A stretch of DNA of 64,000 nucleotides from Isoetes taiwanensis (GCA_021234155.1 JAJEKV010000001.1:29588177-29652176); one strand, 5' to 3'; counted from the stretch's first letter, positions 34,773 to 45,629 are shown. Program-made: numbers and translations. The notes: generated by a model from the sequence alone, not told the origin.

Positions 34773-35466
34773 CCCTCGGCACATAGTGACGCTTGAATGC
34801 CTTAGCAAACTTCTTGAACCTGCAACTATCCCTGCTCAGTCCATGTGCTTTGGAGTAGCCCTTCCACCAAATCCTAGCTGCTCCCTTCAGGTTGGCTGTA
34901 GCTACTCTGCCTTTGTCCTTATCCTTCATGCCATAGGCATTTCCATATTCCCTCATCTCATCCAACCATGCTTCTTCTTCCATCCCTGACCTGCTATCCC
35001 CTGAAAATTGCTCCAGCTTTCTTGCTTTCCACACATTACTGAGCGCTGAGTCGACCTTCTTCTGATAGTCAGATTGTGCCCTGCCCCTATCATGGTTTGG
35101 GTTCTCCCGGCGGTCTTGCCTCTCTTCTTCCTGCTCTTCTGATCCGGAGTCAGAGCCTGAACTAAAGTCGGAGGAATCGCCTGAGCTAGGTGATCTTCTT
35201 CTGCGGGTTCTCTTCCTTTGCTGCACTGTTCGGCCGGCCGGTGTTTCTGGCAATGGCACGTTCTGGTCTTGCCCTCCTGTTGCTGCTACTGCCAGCAATG
35301 CCCTTATCTCATGAATGTCGGATCGGATCTGTGATAGCTCTTCCTCTAGAGTTACTGCATCAAACTCTTGGCGTAGGTTTCGTGGCTGGAAACGCCTTGG
35401 TGGAGTACGCTCTTGGTCTTGATTTCCTTGTTGTTCAACATTTCTAGGTACTCTAGCTGCATACAC
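34773..35466 (-). pseudogene. Chromovirus gag, truncated by the internal deletion
   Basis: About 230 residues. The N-terminal half is charged, with QIRSDIHEIRALLAV (helical), an Arg/Lys patch and a Ser/Asp/Glu-rich stretch. The C-terminal half has KLEQFSGDSRSGMEEEAWL and GAARIWWKGYSKAHGL...KKFAKAFKRHYVPREH, the signature of the Ty3/Gypsy gag capsid domain. Zinc knuckles are missing because of the deletion. No in-frame ATG starts it: the frame opens after a TAA with GTG at 35466. A splice acceptor (TGTATGCAG at about 35454) just before it suggests that gag might be reached by splicing or that its start has mutated. Confidence 0.8.
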
Positions 35467-35644
35467 ATTAGATTATACTCTGATGATTAGTTCATTGCTT
35501 TGTCATTGCATTTGTTGTTTGATGATGTAATTGAGGGGACAAAATTATATGACAAGAAAACATAATTAAGGTCATGGTTTATATTTATAGATATGCTATT
35601 GCTTTTACATTCAAGATATCAGAAAATTGAAAACATTATTAATT

Positions 35645-37162
35645 TTATTCCTGGAATTTCTTCAAATAATCAGGGTTGTCCTCCAAAAATTTCTTCACTT
35701 GGGCCGTGCCGATTGTTCTCCCTAGGTTCCTGAGGATGTTTGTGGCCGTGTCTCCTTTAAGTGCGGTCACTAGGTCCTCGATCCTCCTATCCGAAGTATA
35801 TGCTGCCGTCACTGCCAACCTACCCTGCCGTCTGTAGGGAACTGCGAAGTCGAAGATACTTAATGCTATCGTTCTCTTGATAAAGACAACATGGTCGATG
35901 TTTGGGGCCATCCGAGCATGATTTCCAAATCCCGAGAGGGCGATAAGCATAAAGACTCCTTCTTCACCCCGTGGGCTGAATCGGCGGTGTATAACCGCTA
36001 TTCTTCCATCTAGGAGCAAAGGGAGGTAGTACCTAAGGGCTTTGTCATGCCCTGCCTCTCCGCCTGATGTGAAGGCTGCTCGATGTCTTCCGGAGTACTC
36101 ATCAACCGGTACTTCCACCATCTCTCTGTAGTCACGGTACATGGAAGATGTGAGGTTGATGCTTCTTCTTTCAGATGATGCCGGAGCCGATGCCGATGTG
36201 CTAGGTGGGAGTATAGACGTTGATTTTCCTTTGATTCCCATGCGCTCCTGAATCGCCAAGAACTCCTCTTCGGTCGGCAACTCTTGCTCTACCATCATCT
36301 GTCTGATGCCGGTGTAGGCTTCAATATCTGTGGATGTCTGGCCGGTGTATGTTCTGGCTTCCCTTATGCTGATGGGGAAGTCTTGAATTTCTCTGTCGAT
36401 GAAATTGTCGAGATCGGGGTCTTGTCGTAGGAGATGTAGGAGTTCATCCATCCTGTAGCCCCTGTCTCGGCACTCGGGGAGGTTTTTAATATCATGGAGG
36501 CTTAAGTATGCCTCTCCTCCTATGATTACCGGGGTCAAGCTTGTAATTCCTTGCCCAAGTGGTGGGGCTGTTCTTGTAGCTTTGGGCCCTTCTTCGAAGC
36601 TTTGGAGTTGCTGCTCTGCTTGCTGCCTTTCTTGTACTAGGTCGATGTCCTCTGCATCCGAGCCGCTTCCTTCCTCTTCTTCTTCTTTTGCCTCCTCGTA
36701 TGCAAGGCGCATCTGCTCTTCTTCAGCTGCTGCCATGGCCATTGGCTCTATGTCTAGGGGTTGCACCAATCATTCTCCTATCTGGGTTTGGACTCGAAGA
36801 GATAGGAAGATAGCTACGGCTGCATTATAAGAGAAGTATCTCCTCCTATTGGCAGATACAGACATGTAATTAGGTAGGCGACTAGCCTTGTTTTCTAGGT
36901 ACTTATCTATGTTTGGTATGTCCTGGAGTGCTATCTTGAGGGCCATATTTGGTGCAAAATATTTTATGCAAGGTGGGAGCTCTACTAGAGACGGTCCTAT
37001 CTTAGCATGGAACTCAGACATAATGTCTTGGCAGAAGGGGGTGGCGTTGATGGTGGCCTCCACATCAATCTGCTTCTGGAAGACGTCGAAGACAGAGTTG
37101 ATGTCGGCCTCGGCCACATGAGCTGTGGCGCTGTACCATCACCTAAATGCAGTGGTTGCCAT
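35645..37162 (-). pseudogene. Unknown chromovirus accessory ORF (ORF2), 505 codons with two in-frame TGA
   Basis: The minus strand from the ATG at 37162 (MATTAFR) to 35645 is a single frame of 506 codons, interrupted only by TGA at codon 8 and codon 131. Both could be CGA (Arg) hit by C-to-T change. I do not recognise the family. Visible parts: a globular N-terminal part (FDVFQKQIDVEATINATPFC), an acidic patch (EEAKEEEEEGSGSDAEDIDL), a predicted helical middle (GYRMDELLHLLRQDPDLDNF), a Ser/Pro-rich linker and a globular C-terminal half (ALRYYLPLLLDGRIAVIHRR, NIDHVVFIKRTIALSIFDFA). It lies between the H3-like ORF and gag on the same strand, so it belongs to the element. A structural or capsid-like role is possible but unproven. 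Confidence 0.7.
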
Positions 37163-37453
37163 GGTCTATGAGCAGCTGAGGATAACAAACAGATGGGAAA
37201 GCGCCTTAGGGGCCTGGAAAATCGGCTTGGAGTGAAGAGCAAGGGTGTAGGATGCAAATGAGCATTGTGGTCTACTTATAGGCAAAAACCCTAATTTTGG
37301 GAAATTTTAGGGTTTGGGGAAAACCTATGATCCTAGGTATTGCTATGCAAAGACAGACTGATCATGCTGAGGAGTGCATTCTAAGAATCCTATTGCAATA
37401 AATTCCATTTACTTTGGTGGAGGGTAGGCTATGTTGGGACAATTTAAGTGTGA

Positions 37454-37841
37454 CCACTCACACAGTGCGCGAGGAGCACTTAGGAACATGGTCCAAAGTG
37501 GTCTGGGCACACTCTGTGAGGGGTGGAGCCTTGTTTGGGTCGAGGATGATGCAAACATGCAAACTAAGGGTAGAATCCTTCATATCTCGTCGAGTTAGGT
37601 CGGATTGTGCCCTTATTTGCTTCATTTGGACACGTTTTGGTTAGTTTTAGGGATCGACCACTCACACAGTGCGCGAGGAGTAGTTAGGAACCCTATCCTA
37701 AGTGGTCTGGGCGCACTCTATGAGGGGTGAGGCTCCATTTGGGTTAGGGTTGGCCAATTTCTACAAACTAAGGGACACAGTGCGCGAGGAGCAGTTAGGA
37801 ACATTGTCCTAAGTGGTCTGGGCGCACTCTGTGAGGGGTGG
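37454..37841. repeat. Three 72-bp hairpin repeats in the ORF1-ORF2 spacer
   Basis: Copies at 37454-37526, 37658-37729 and 37774-37841 (the third lacks the first bases). Each has outer arms CCACTCACACAGTGCGC and GCGCACTCTGTGAGGGGTGG, which pair with small bulges, and inner arms around AGGA/TCCW. In the first copy the inner pair is CACTTAGGA/TCCAAAGTG; in the second and third it is TTAGGA/TCCTAA, so pairing is preserved although the sequence changed. No coding capacity. Confidence 0.88.
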
Positions 37842-37982
37842 GGCCAAAAACACTGAGTTTTGCTCCAATTTTGTCAATTTCAAATGCAGAAGTTTGTAAT
37901 ACACTTTGGTTAGGGCAGATTTAACATATTAACCCAACAAAATTGCAAACCTATATTTACAAAAATTATTTACAATGATTAA

Positions 37983-39204
37983 CTAGAATTCCTTCTTAAT
38001 GAACTTAGCCAGCCTTATATCTTTTGGCATACATATCACTCTCTTTGCATGCATAGCACATGCAACAGAGTCTTCGAAGTGCTGGACTATATACTGCTCG
38101 GCCGCCTCCTGTAACGCGAGCAACATATCATCTGTGACTCGCTTCGAGGGGTCGAACTCCTGCAAAACTTCCCTTGTGAGCCTTGCGAAGGGAGCTCTAG
38201 GGATAAGAAAGCCATAACTCCACTGGAAGTGTCGGATCTCTCGAGCTGCTCTGGAAAATCTCGAGTCCGCCTTTCTCCTAACTGGCTTCTTTGGTGGAGC
38301 TGGTTTCTCAGGTGGTGGCTTCAGCGTGTTCTTCTTTGTCGACCGACCTCCTTCGACAAACGTAACCTTATGCTCCTCGTAGTACTTAGAGTATTCTTCG
38401 TGCATTTTCATGTACGAAGTATACTCTTTCAACTTCTTTCTGTACTCAAAATCCTTCTTGAGTACATACGACTCCCGTTGTGGCCTCGGCTTCTTGTTGT
38501 TGTCCGACGGGTGCTTGGGAGACGGCCACCTGGGGTAGGGGGGTGCACCTGCTATCACATCTTCTTCCTCTCGCCCTGTGTTCGAGGGTCCCGAACCCTC
38601 CTCGGGTGCTGGAACTCCTATCTCCTCATCTGACTCAGTGTCAGATGAGGACGGGGGCGTTTCGGGATCGGGCTCCTGAATGGCGACTCCTTTGGCGGGA
38701 GTCGTCTTCAACTTGCGCTTCGTGTCCTTTGGTAGTGCAGGGGCTTTTCCCTTGTCTGCTCTCTTCTTCGCACGCTCCTCCCGTCGCCTCCTCTTCTCCT
38801 CCCTCTTCAGCTTCTTTTCCTCTTTCCTCTTACATCGCTCCTCCTTCTCCTGCGACGCTCCTCCTTCGACTTCTTTTGCACGCCTTCCTCGCCATCCCTC
38901 TTTCTTTTCTTGGTCTTCTTTTCCTCGTTGTCGACGTCCCCGAAGAGTTTTCTCTCGAACCCCTCTTCAGCATCTCTGCGGCTTCCTCCTCTGCAAGTCC
39001 TTCGTCTTCCGCTTCAAGGGTTTGGGGTTGCTCCTCCTCCTGGTGCTCTTGGGTCTCCTCTTCGGCATCAGGGTCAGGTTGAGCCTCCTGCTCCTCTTGG
39101 GCTCGCTCCTGGAATTGTCGGACCTTCTGTTGGGCGGCCAGCTCTTGGGCGCTCACATGTCCAGGGGGCACAGTGATCCGGGCTATCTGTTTGGTGCGGG
39201 CCAT
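37983..39204 (-). pseudogene. Histone-H3-like fusion ORF carried by the chromovirus (ORF1)
   Basis: The ATG at 39204 begins MARTKQIARITVPPG, the tail of histone H3 (MARTKQTARKS) with Thr6 and Lys9 replaced by Ile; Arg2, Thr3, Lys4 and Arg8 are kept. A long charged linker follows: Glu/Gln-rich, then Lys/Arg/Glu-rich, with nuclear-signal-like KKTKKRKR. The C-terminal 90 residues (38255-37986) are an H3 histone fold: AREIRHFQWSYGFLIPRAPF, ALQEAAEQYIVQHFEDSVAC and HAKRVICMPKDIRLAKFIKK match H3 block by block. Loop 1 has canonical H3 length, unlike the longer loop of CENH3. As written, two frame changes in the low-complexity linker (about 38960 and 38840) break it. Without them it would be about 400 residues against 135 for H3. 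It is the first ORF after the 5' LTR and leader, in the element's sense. Confidence 0.88.
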
Positions 39205-39417
39205 ACTTTTGTTTGAAGCAATTCGAGGTCGGGCGCTTGAAAATCATTTTCGGGGACGAGCTGATTTCTGAAGGTGCTGAGGACAAATGAGGAACCCTAA
39301 TTTTCTATTTATATGTAGGGGAAATTTAGGGTTTGGACTTGCAATTCCATATTGGGCCAATCTAGAGGGTATTAGTGAAGATATGAGGAGTAGGTTTATC
39401 TAGCCAAAAAGTATCCA

Positions 39418-39703
39418 CCACTCACACAGTGCACGGGGAGCACTTAGGAACATGGTCCAAAGTGGTCTGGGTGCACTCTGTGAGGGGTCACCTCTTTTTG
39501 GGTCCAATTTTCAATTTACAAGGGGTTTCTTAGTGTTTTAACATGCAAAACTGGCTAGAATCTAAGTAATAAGCTGAACTACACTGTCAGATTAGCAAAA
39601 TTATGCATCTAACTAGGTCAACTTGGGTCCACCACTCACACAGTGCGCGGGGAGCACTTAGGAACATGGTCCAAAGTGGTCTGGGCACACTCTGTGAGGG
39701 GTC
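39418..39703. repeat. Two 72-bp hairpin repeats in the chromovirus leader
   Basis: Copies at 39418-39489 and 39632-39703 of the unit described for 37454-37841. They end GAGGGGTCACC instead of GAGGGGTGG. They lie between the 5' LTR and the H3-like ORF. Confidence 0.88.
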
Positions 39704-39902
39704 ACCTCCTGTTGGACAATTTAGGTTGGGTTTTTGCTAAAACTTATTACTAACTTAGCATTAACCTGTTTACTACACTAAAAATTGGAAAATTTTTCCA
39801 ATTTTCGAGGTTCTTGCTTGGGTGGCTATTCCCCAAAGCTTGAATCTACTGTTAGTCCTATGGGAAAATGGTCAGTGCTCGATCTTGGTCTACCAAGATA
39901 TA

Positions 39903-39916
39903 ATGCTATGATACCA
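39903..39916 (-). promoter_or_regulatory. Primer binding site of the chromovirus
   Basis: Minus-strand TGGTATCATAGC begins one base inside the 5' LTR end. It matches the usual plant site complementary to initiator Met tRNA (TGGTATCAGAGC) at 11 of 12 positions, and it fixes the element's orientation. Confidence 0.85.
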
Positions 39917-39917
39917 C

Positions 39918-41529
39918 TGTGACGTCCCCTACTCCTTATACGATGCACACATCGTATCCGAAGGAGGAGCATTCCCCCTGGCAGCTACACTGACATGGGC
40001 CATCCACCTGACTCCACTTCCGGTGAATGAGCCAGCAAGGGAAGAATGGATGTGTCATTCACCCGTCTCCCATCGGGTCGGCATATCTGCAGAAGCGTGA
40101 ATAAACAAACATGAGCACAAACTAACAGTATATAAATACAATCACCTCGAAGGGTGAGCACAACGTCATCATCACATGTACAACATCATCAGTATGATCA
40201 ATATCAACAAGGAAATCCTATCCTGGGCTATGACTCAAGGGGTTCGACTGACAGCTTGGCCTCCAGAAGTCATTGCAGACAGAATTCATGGCAATGGATT
40301 TGGCTGGCAAGGGAACATGGCTGTTGGGTAGTCCACTCCATCCGCCCCTCCTGTACACACTTTGCAGAGTGGTTTGATAGGTATTGGGACTGGACCGTAG
40401 CCTGCCGGGTACGTAGCCAAGAGGGCTACTACTGGGTTACATCTCCCCAGCCCCGATGAGGCAGGAGGAAGGTCACCCTTCCTCCAGAGGATTCCATGCT
40501 CAACACAGGTGGCTAGAGGGCCACTGCCCTTATTTGACTTGAACCCAATGGAGAGTGACGCATCACTCCACGGGTGTCGAGCCCATGCCTTGCCCACACG
40601 CAGTGACAAGGCATTAGACCTAGCTCACTAGAATCCCTGGTAGGCTTTACACACCAGAGAGATTGATCTGTGTTGGGACAAGTTCCTCCTTGTTCTGCCG
40701 GTCTGGCCCCTCCACCTTCAACCCGGTGGGCTCCTGTGTACAGGCCGCAATAATTGGGCACTAATGATACTATTCTAGGATCATCTTCTATAAGGCTGCT
40801 AGGGTCTCTACCCCCCTTTCCAATACATGGACGTCACAGAATGAAATACTAACATCATCACAGAACTTGAAATGGAGAATATCATCTAATCTATCTACCT
40901 AAACAATAGAGTTAGGTTCCTTAGTTAGGGCTTGTGATCTTGGGATCTTTAAGGCCTCTATGGCTGGATAAATATGCTAAACTACCTCACTGCCTAGCCC
41001 AAAGATGGCATTGCACAACAGAATGACTAGATACCTGGTCCTTGACCTGCTCCGGATCCTCGGAATGCATCCATGTCTCTAATCTTGCTGAAGATGGCTG
41101 CTACTCGATGATCTGTTGTGCAAAGACGGCTTTTCAGAGCCGAGCAATGCGAAATGGGGTCATGACTTGGCCGGAATGGCTCGAGGGAACCCTAAATGCG
41201 AAAAAGGAAAGGAGCTCTATGAAAACCCTAAAATGCAAAGAGAGGAAAAGGGTTTAGAGTTTAAGGGGAAGCCCTTAAATAGAAACCCTTAGGGTTAGGT
41301 TAAAACATTGGCAAATGGGGTTTAGCCATTTGGCAATGGGGTCCATGGGGTTATTAATTGTGTATGTTTATTTAACATGCACAATATTCAAAGTTGCCCC
41401 CTAGGTGCAACTCTTGCCCCCTAGGTGCAACCTACTACAACCACCAAGTACATGTCATCCATGACATGTACGGGTGATGTGGCAGTATAACATACATATT
41501 CGGGACGTATATTATGCTGGAATGTCACA
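39918..41529 (-). repeat. 5' LTR of the chromovirus
   Basis: This LTR is 1612 bp, starts TGTGACG and ends GTCACA, and is followed by the GCGTG target duplication (41530-41534). It is nearly identical to 6910-8572 apart from the 52-bp duplication there, which implies a fairly recent insertion. Open frames inside it are shared with the other LTR and are not genes. Confidence 0.93.
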
Positions 41530-41534
41530 GCGTG

Positions 41535-43270
41535 TACACATGAGGCTTACCCTACCTGTATTAGCTGCAGGATCTGATCACCCTGAGTGGCATTCACAAA
41601 ACTAGAGTGGGCATTGCATGCTCATGGAACTCGGGTAGGCACTGCATTCTTATGGATATCTCATGGTTATTGTATAGTTTTCCATGGTCTCGTGGTTATC
41701 TCATGGTTATTGTAAAGCTACGACATGTGCATTCACACGTTATTTGTACGACTTTATGATGTTCTGGTATTTTTCATAATCTAGTTCTTGTTATCTTTGC
41801 CCATGTTATGTGCTAATATTGCATTGCTGATTTCTAGCATAAAGTGATTCTCTTGTGAGGCATCCATGTCTAAGAATGATTCTTATGATTGGAACATTAT
41901 GCGTTTTTTCTTCTTGATTATGCCATCTAAATGCCTCAAACCCTCGCTTAGTCTTTATGATTAATCCCACGGGTTCATGGTGTAAGAAGTTTAGGAAGTA
42001 GCAGAATGTAGTAAGGCAACTGAAGGGCACAAATGGGTGCGATCTTAACTTATGGAGAAACTGCATGCCTTTAGGAAGGCTTTGTCGTTTGAAGAGCTTA
42101 TGGATATTGGACTGCAACTCATTGTCCTGTATATGCCACAACAGTGCTATATAATAATGTTCCAAGTGTATATGTATTCTAATTGTGATTAGTTGGAGAC
42201 AAAGATTCAATTCTTTTCCAAACTCCCTTTAAGAATTGAATCATTCAACTCATGCGTACCAATTTATCATTGACTCGTGCAATGGGATTTTAGGTCACCT
42301 AGAGGGCTAACCTAGTAGGCCTATTACACTAGAGTAGTCTTGATGCATAAACAACGTAAGATGCATGTGAGAACATGACAAATATCCCATATGTTTTGGT
42401 GCAAAATGAGGTCCCTTTTCTACAATATAAAGGGGCCTTCGACATGAAGATGACATTCTGGTTCAATGCCATTCTAGATCCATCTTGCATTTGGACTGTG
42501 TATTTGTATTCTGCTATTGCATCCTATCAAATTCAATTTCTTTTCGTATTTATGCATCATTTCTTGAGTATTTTCTAGCATGTTTTTCTCGTGTCTTTAT
42601 AGATGCATTACATGTATATCCATGTGCACAAGCTTTAATAATGCCATATGAGACCAAAGGGGGTGTATTTTACCAGTCTTGATGTATAAACAATGTGACA
42701 CTTTTTTTAAAGCTTTGATAACTTCATGCCAGACCAAAGGGGATGCAATGATATGACATGGATTGAGGTGTGTTTTAGCATCTCGAGTGGTCTTGATGCA
42801 TAAACAATGTGACATTTTGAATACAGTTGCTTCATATGACATTAAAGGATGGAAATTAAGGAAAATGAACAAAATTGATCTAAAAAAGAGCAAATCAGGT
42901 TTGAATACTAAAAAACCATGTCCACTATTGATGAGAAAATTTGCTAGTTCCTTTTTAATTTTGTTGTGATTTTGGAAGAAGATTAGCCTGAGAAGAATCG
43001 TTTCCAAGATTGCCAAGGTAAAAAGCCACCTACAATAAGTATTTGTTAATGTCAAAATCATACCGTGTGCCCCAACAAAGGAAGCAAATAGTTAATTGAA
43101 AGAGGATTTACCACAAGCATAACATCTAAAATAATATTGCTCTCGTTTGATGAGCCCCGTTCCTTTACATATTTCACATTTCTTTTGTATTGCCTGTTAA
43201 TAATAAACCCAGCCTTAAAAATGATTTAAGCTACTAGATGAAGAGATACAAGCACAATAAATGGATTATG
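41535..43270. other. Intergenic stretch right of the chromovirus
   Basis: No gene is recognised. The minus frames at 41806-42210 and 42597-43061 show no known motif. The phrase CTTGATGCATAAACAATGTG recurs with changes near 42339, 42677 and 42793, so part of the region consists of diverged local duplications. Confidence 0.4.
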
Positions 43271-44745
43271 AGGAAATAGAATAGAATAGAATAGTTTTTT
43301 TAACGTCCACGGAGACCAATAGGTCATGGGACCCATACAATGGGCTAGTACAATCATTACTACTAGGATTAAAAAACCCCTGCCTCGAAAGGTTTTTAAC
43401 GGAAAAACCTTTGCAGTAATGATGATACTAGACAAGCGGAGATAATGACTACTGAGAGCTCAGTAATTGCAGATGTTTATCTAGAACCTCAAGTATGTAT
43501 AATGTCAAGTCATGCACAGATGGTGCTCGAGAAGCCGTAGGCGTGGAATGGAATGCTAAGGTCAAAAATGATTAGGACTATCTCAAAAGCGGGGCAACTC
43601 GAAGAAGAGTATGGCTTTCATCTTCAATAACACATGGCGGCAGCAAGGCACATAGTCTTCTTCCGCGGCAATTGCGGCCGCTCCCATCTACCTGTCTCAA
43701 TCAGTAGCTGTGGGACCCCTCGCGATGCGAATTGATGCAATAGCTACAAGCTTGTTCTTGGACAATGAAGCAAGCAAATAAGCTTGGGGCCCCGGTGCCA
43801 AGGTGGGATTTATGTGTGCATGATAATGACCGGTTTTCACTTGGGCCAAAGTAAGCTGCGTCCCATATCTTTTGAGAAAAAGCGACCATTGAGATATTGT
43901 TGCAAAAGCTCGGGATCGAGGCGGCAAGCATCGGCGATTGCTCGGTTGCCCCCAATCCGGGCAAACCATGTAGTGCAATGCTCTTTCCAACATCGTTTCA
44001 AAGCCGAGGAGATTCAGCCATGGCAAGTGCAAGAACGGGATACCTAACATCATCCATGTGGTGCATCTTGCGGATATAGTGGAGAGATGGCTTCATGGCG
44101 TAATGTTGAAGAGGCCAAAAAACATCTCTTGTAAAAGAATAGCATAGGGCACCGTTGTTTTAACTCAGAGGTCGTAAGTGAGAAAGGACTTTTGCACCAG
44201 CTCCAAGCTCTCCCAAGCACTAGCACTAATGGCGAGGCCCCCCACACTTGAGAACCATACGGTAAAAGCAGGGCTCTACCAAAGCCCAAAACAAGTGGGC
44301 TTTCCGTGGCCAATCATGAATTTTTGCGCGAAAACAATTGTTTTGCATTGCATAGAGTGCTCTCCATCCAGCAGCCACCCGCTTGGTAATACACTGTTCC
44401 CAAAGTGTGTTCTTACAGAATTCTACACCAAGATACTTGTAGCTATCTACAACTTCAACTTCGCGGCTATCATAGTGCATAGGGGGAACATTGTGACGAG
44501 AAGACTGAACTACCAAAAGCTTGGTCTTTTGAAGATTAACACGCAAACCTGTGTTCTCACAAAAACTGTGCAGAGCATGTAAATGTTGCTGCATACTAGC
44601 AGCAGTATGTGCCAGAAGTGAAACATCATCAGCATACATAAGTTGCCTAATGATATAGTGTGCCAAATGTGGACCTCCGCCGCCATGATTATCAAGCCAT
44701 TCTTCCAATTGATCAATGATTATCAAGCCATTCTTCCAATTGATT
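43271..44745 (-). mobile_element. 5'-truncated LINE with RT end, 3' UTR and pentanucleotide tail
   Basis: The minus frame at 44690-44226 carries non-LTR reverse transcriptase motifs: IRQLMYADDVSLLAHT (YADD active site), GLRVNLQKTKLLV and YKYLGVEF. The downstream frames are broken but reach a C-terminal Cys/His motif (IEDESHTLLRVAPLL near 43610). The 3' end is GGACGTTAAAAAAA at about 43294-43306, followed by about four units of CTATT (43275-43294). A perfect 10-bp hairpin AAAGGTTTTT/AAAAACCTTT lies at about 43389-43413. The endonuclease and N-terminal RT are absent, the usual result of incomplete reverse transcription. Confidence 0.85.
44685..44744. repeat. 30-bp tandem duplication at the LINE 5' edge
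   Basis: ATTATCAAGCCATTCTTCCA with AATTGAT is present twice, at 44687 and 44718. Confidence 0.85.
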
Positions 44746-45396
44746 ATGAAGAAAAGAAACTCAAATGTGCAATACAAATACAAAAAACTTGTGGAGAAAG
44801 AGAAAGAGACCAAGATCATATCCATGACCTTAGGACTTTTTGAATACTATTCTATCAAGTTCAATGAGGCTAATTATAAAACACAAGTATAGCTTGCATT
44901 ATGCACCAAATGAAGGTCATCATATGCTCTCATGAAATCTTTAGGATTTCAAGAATGTCGCATGCACGTTGAAACTAGGAGATGGCCTATTTGCAGAGAT
45001 ATGCAACATACATTTTTCATGGCAAGATGTGCATTGATTTTTTGCGTGTCTCAGGAATCTAGAGCAACAATATTGGTCTAAGCGCTCCAAGCATGTCTTG
45101 GGTTGAGGTCTCACATGGAAAACATAGAAATTTTGGATTTTAAGTCATTAGTTTCCTTTTCATGGATTAATCACTTTGTATTTAGATTAGTTGATGTAAA
45201 ATCGAAAGCATAGGAATTTTGAGAAAGTTGTAAATAGAAATCTATTACAAAACTCTAGGCTTCAAATTTTAAATCTGCCCAAATTCGTTTTTGCATTATT
45301 CCTTATTTAAGTGTGCCTAAATTTTATATAAGCCGATGATTGGCCGTTGTACAAGGAACTAGTGTTTCAATAATATTTCCGTATGGTATTGTGCTT
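44746..45396. other. Spacer between LINE and MITE
   Basis: AT-rich sequence with no gene or recognised element. Confidence 0.35.
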
Positions 45397-45629
45397 CTAT
45401 ATACCAGTGTTGGGCAAAGTCCGGGGAACACTATAAACCAACCGGTTGAAATTGCAAATTTTCCGGTTCAGTTAGTGTGTTGTAGGAATTTTTCCGGCAA
45501 ATTTTCTTAAAATTTTCTATTAAGACAATAGAAATTTCCGACTCTAAACATAAGATATCCGACTGATTAGAGTAATCATAGGAAATTTTCCGGTGGTACC
45601 TAAAAACTTTCCCCAACACTGCTATATAC
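45397..45629. mobile_element. hAT-type MITE with 8-bp target duplication
   Basis: The element body is 45405-45621 (217 bp). Terminal inverted repeats are CAGTGTTGGGCAAAGT and, at the right, ACTTTCCCCAACACTG. A perfect 8-bp duplication CTATATAC lies at 45397-45404 and 45622-45629. CAGTG ends and an 8-bp duplication are diagnostic for hAT elements. It is non-coding and rich in TTTCCGGT motifs. Confidence 0.92.

Larger units (their letters stand above)
6905..41534 (-). mobile_element. Giant Ty3/Gypsy chromovirus with accessory ORFs, containing nested insertions
   Basis: The edges are defined by two long direct repeats that start TGTGACG and end GTCACA, flanked by GCGTG at 6905-6909 and 41530-41534. 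A primer site inside the right LTR and a purine tract inside the left one put the element on the minus strand. Order in that direction: 5' LTR, primer site, histone-H3-like ORF, unknown ORF, gag, integrase with chromodomain, purine tract, 3' LTR. Protease, RT and RNase H are deleted. The 34.6 kb span includes a 17.9 kb Tat-like array (16569-34495) and a Helitron of about 6.2 kb (8799-15028). Without these the element is about 10.5 kb. Integrase with a C-terminal chromodomain is the hallmark of chromoviruses; accessory ORFs before gag are unusual for them. Confidence 0.9.

Noticed and set aside
37983-38260. Histone-fold domain as a centromeric CENH3
   Set aside because: Loop 1 has canonical H3 length, and the preserved MARTKQ tail is an H3 feature, not a CENH3 one.
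38480-39216. Long plus-strand frames opposite the H3-like ORF
   Set aside because: Ser/Leu/Phe-rich shadows of the Lys/Glu-rich minus-strand linker; no motifs.
37454-39703. Regular repeats as a CRISPR array
   Set aside because: Five units with irregular spacing, in two groups inside a plant retroelement, without matched spacers.
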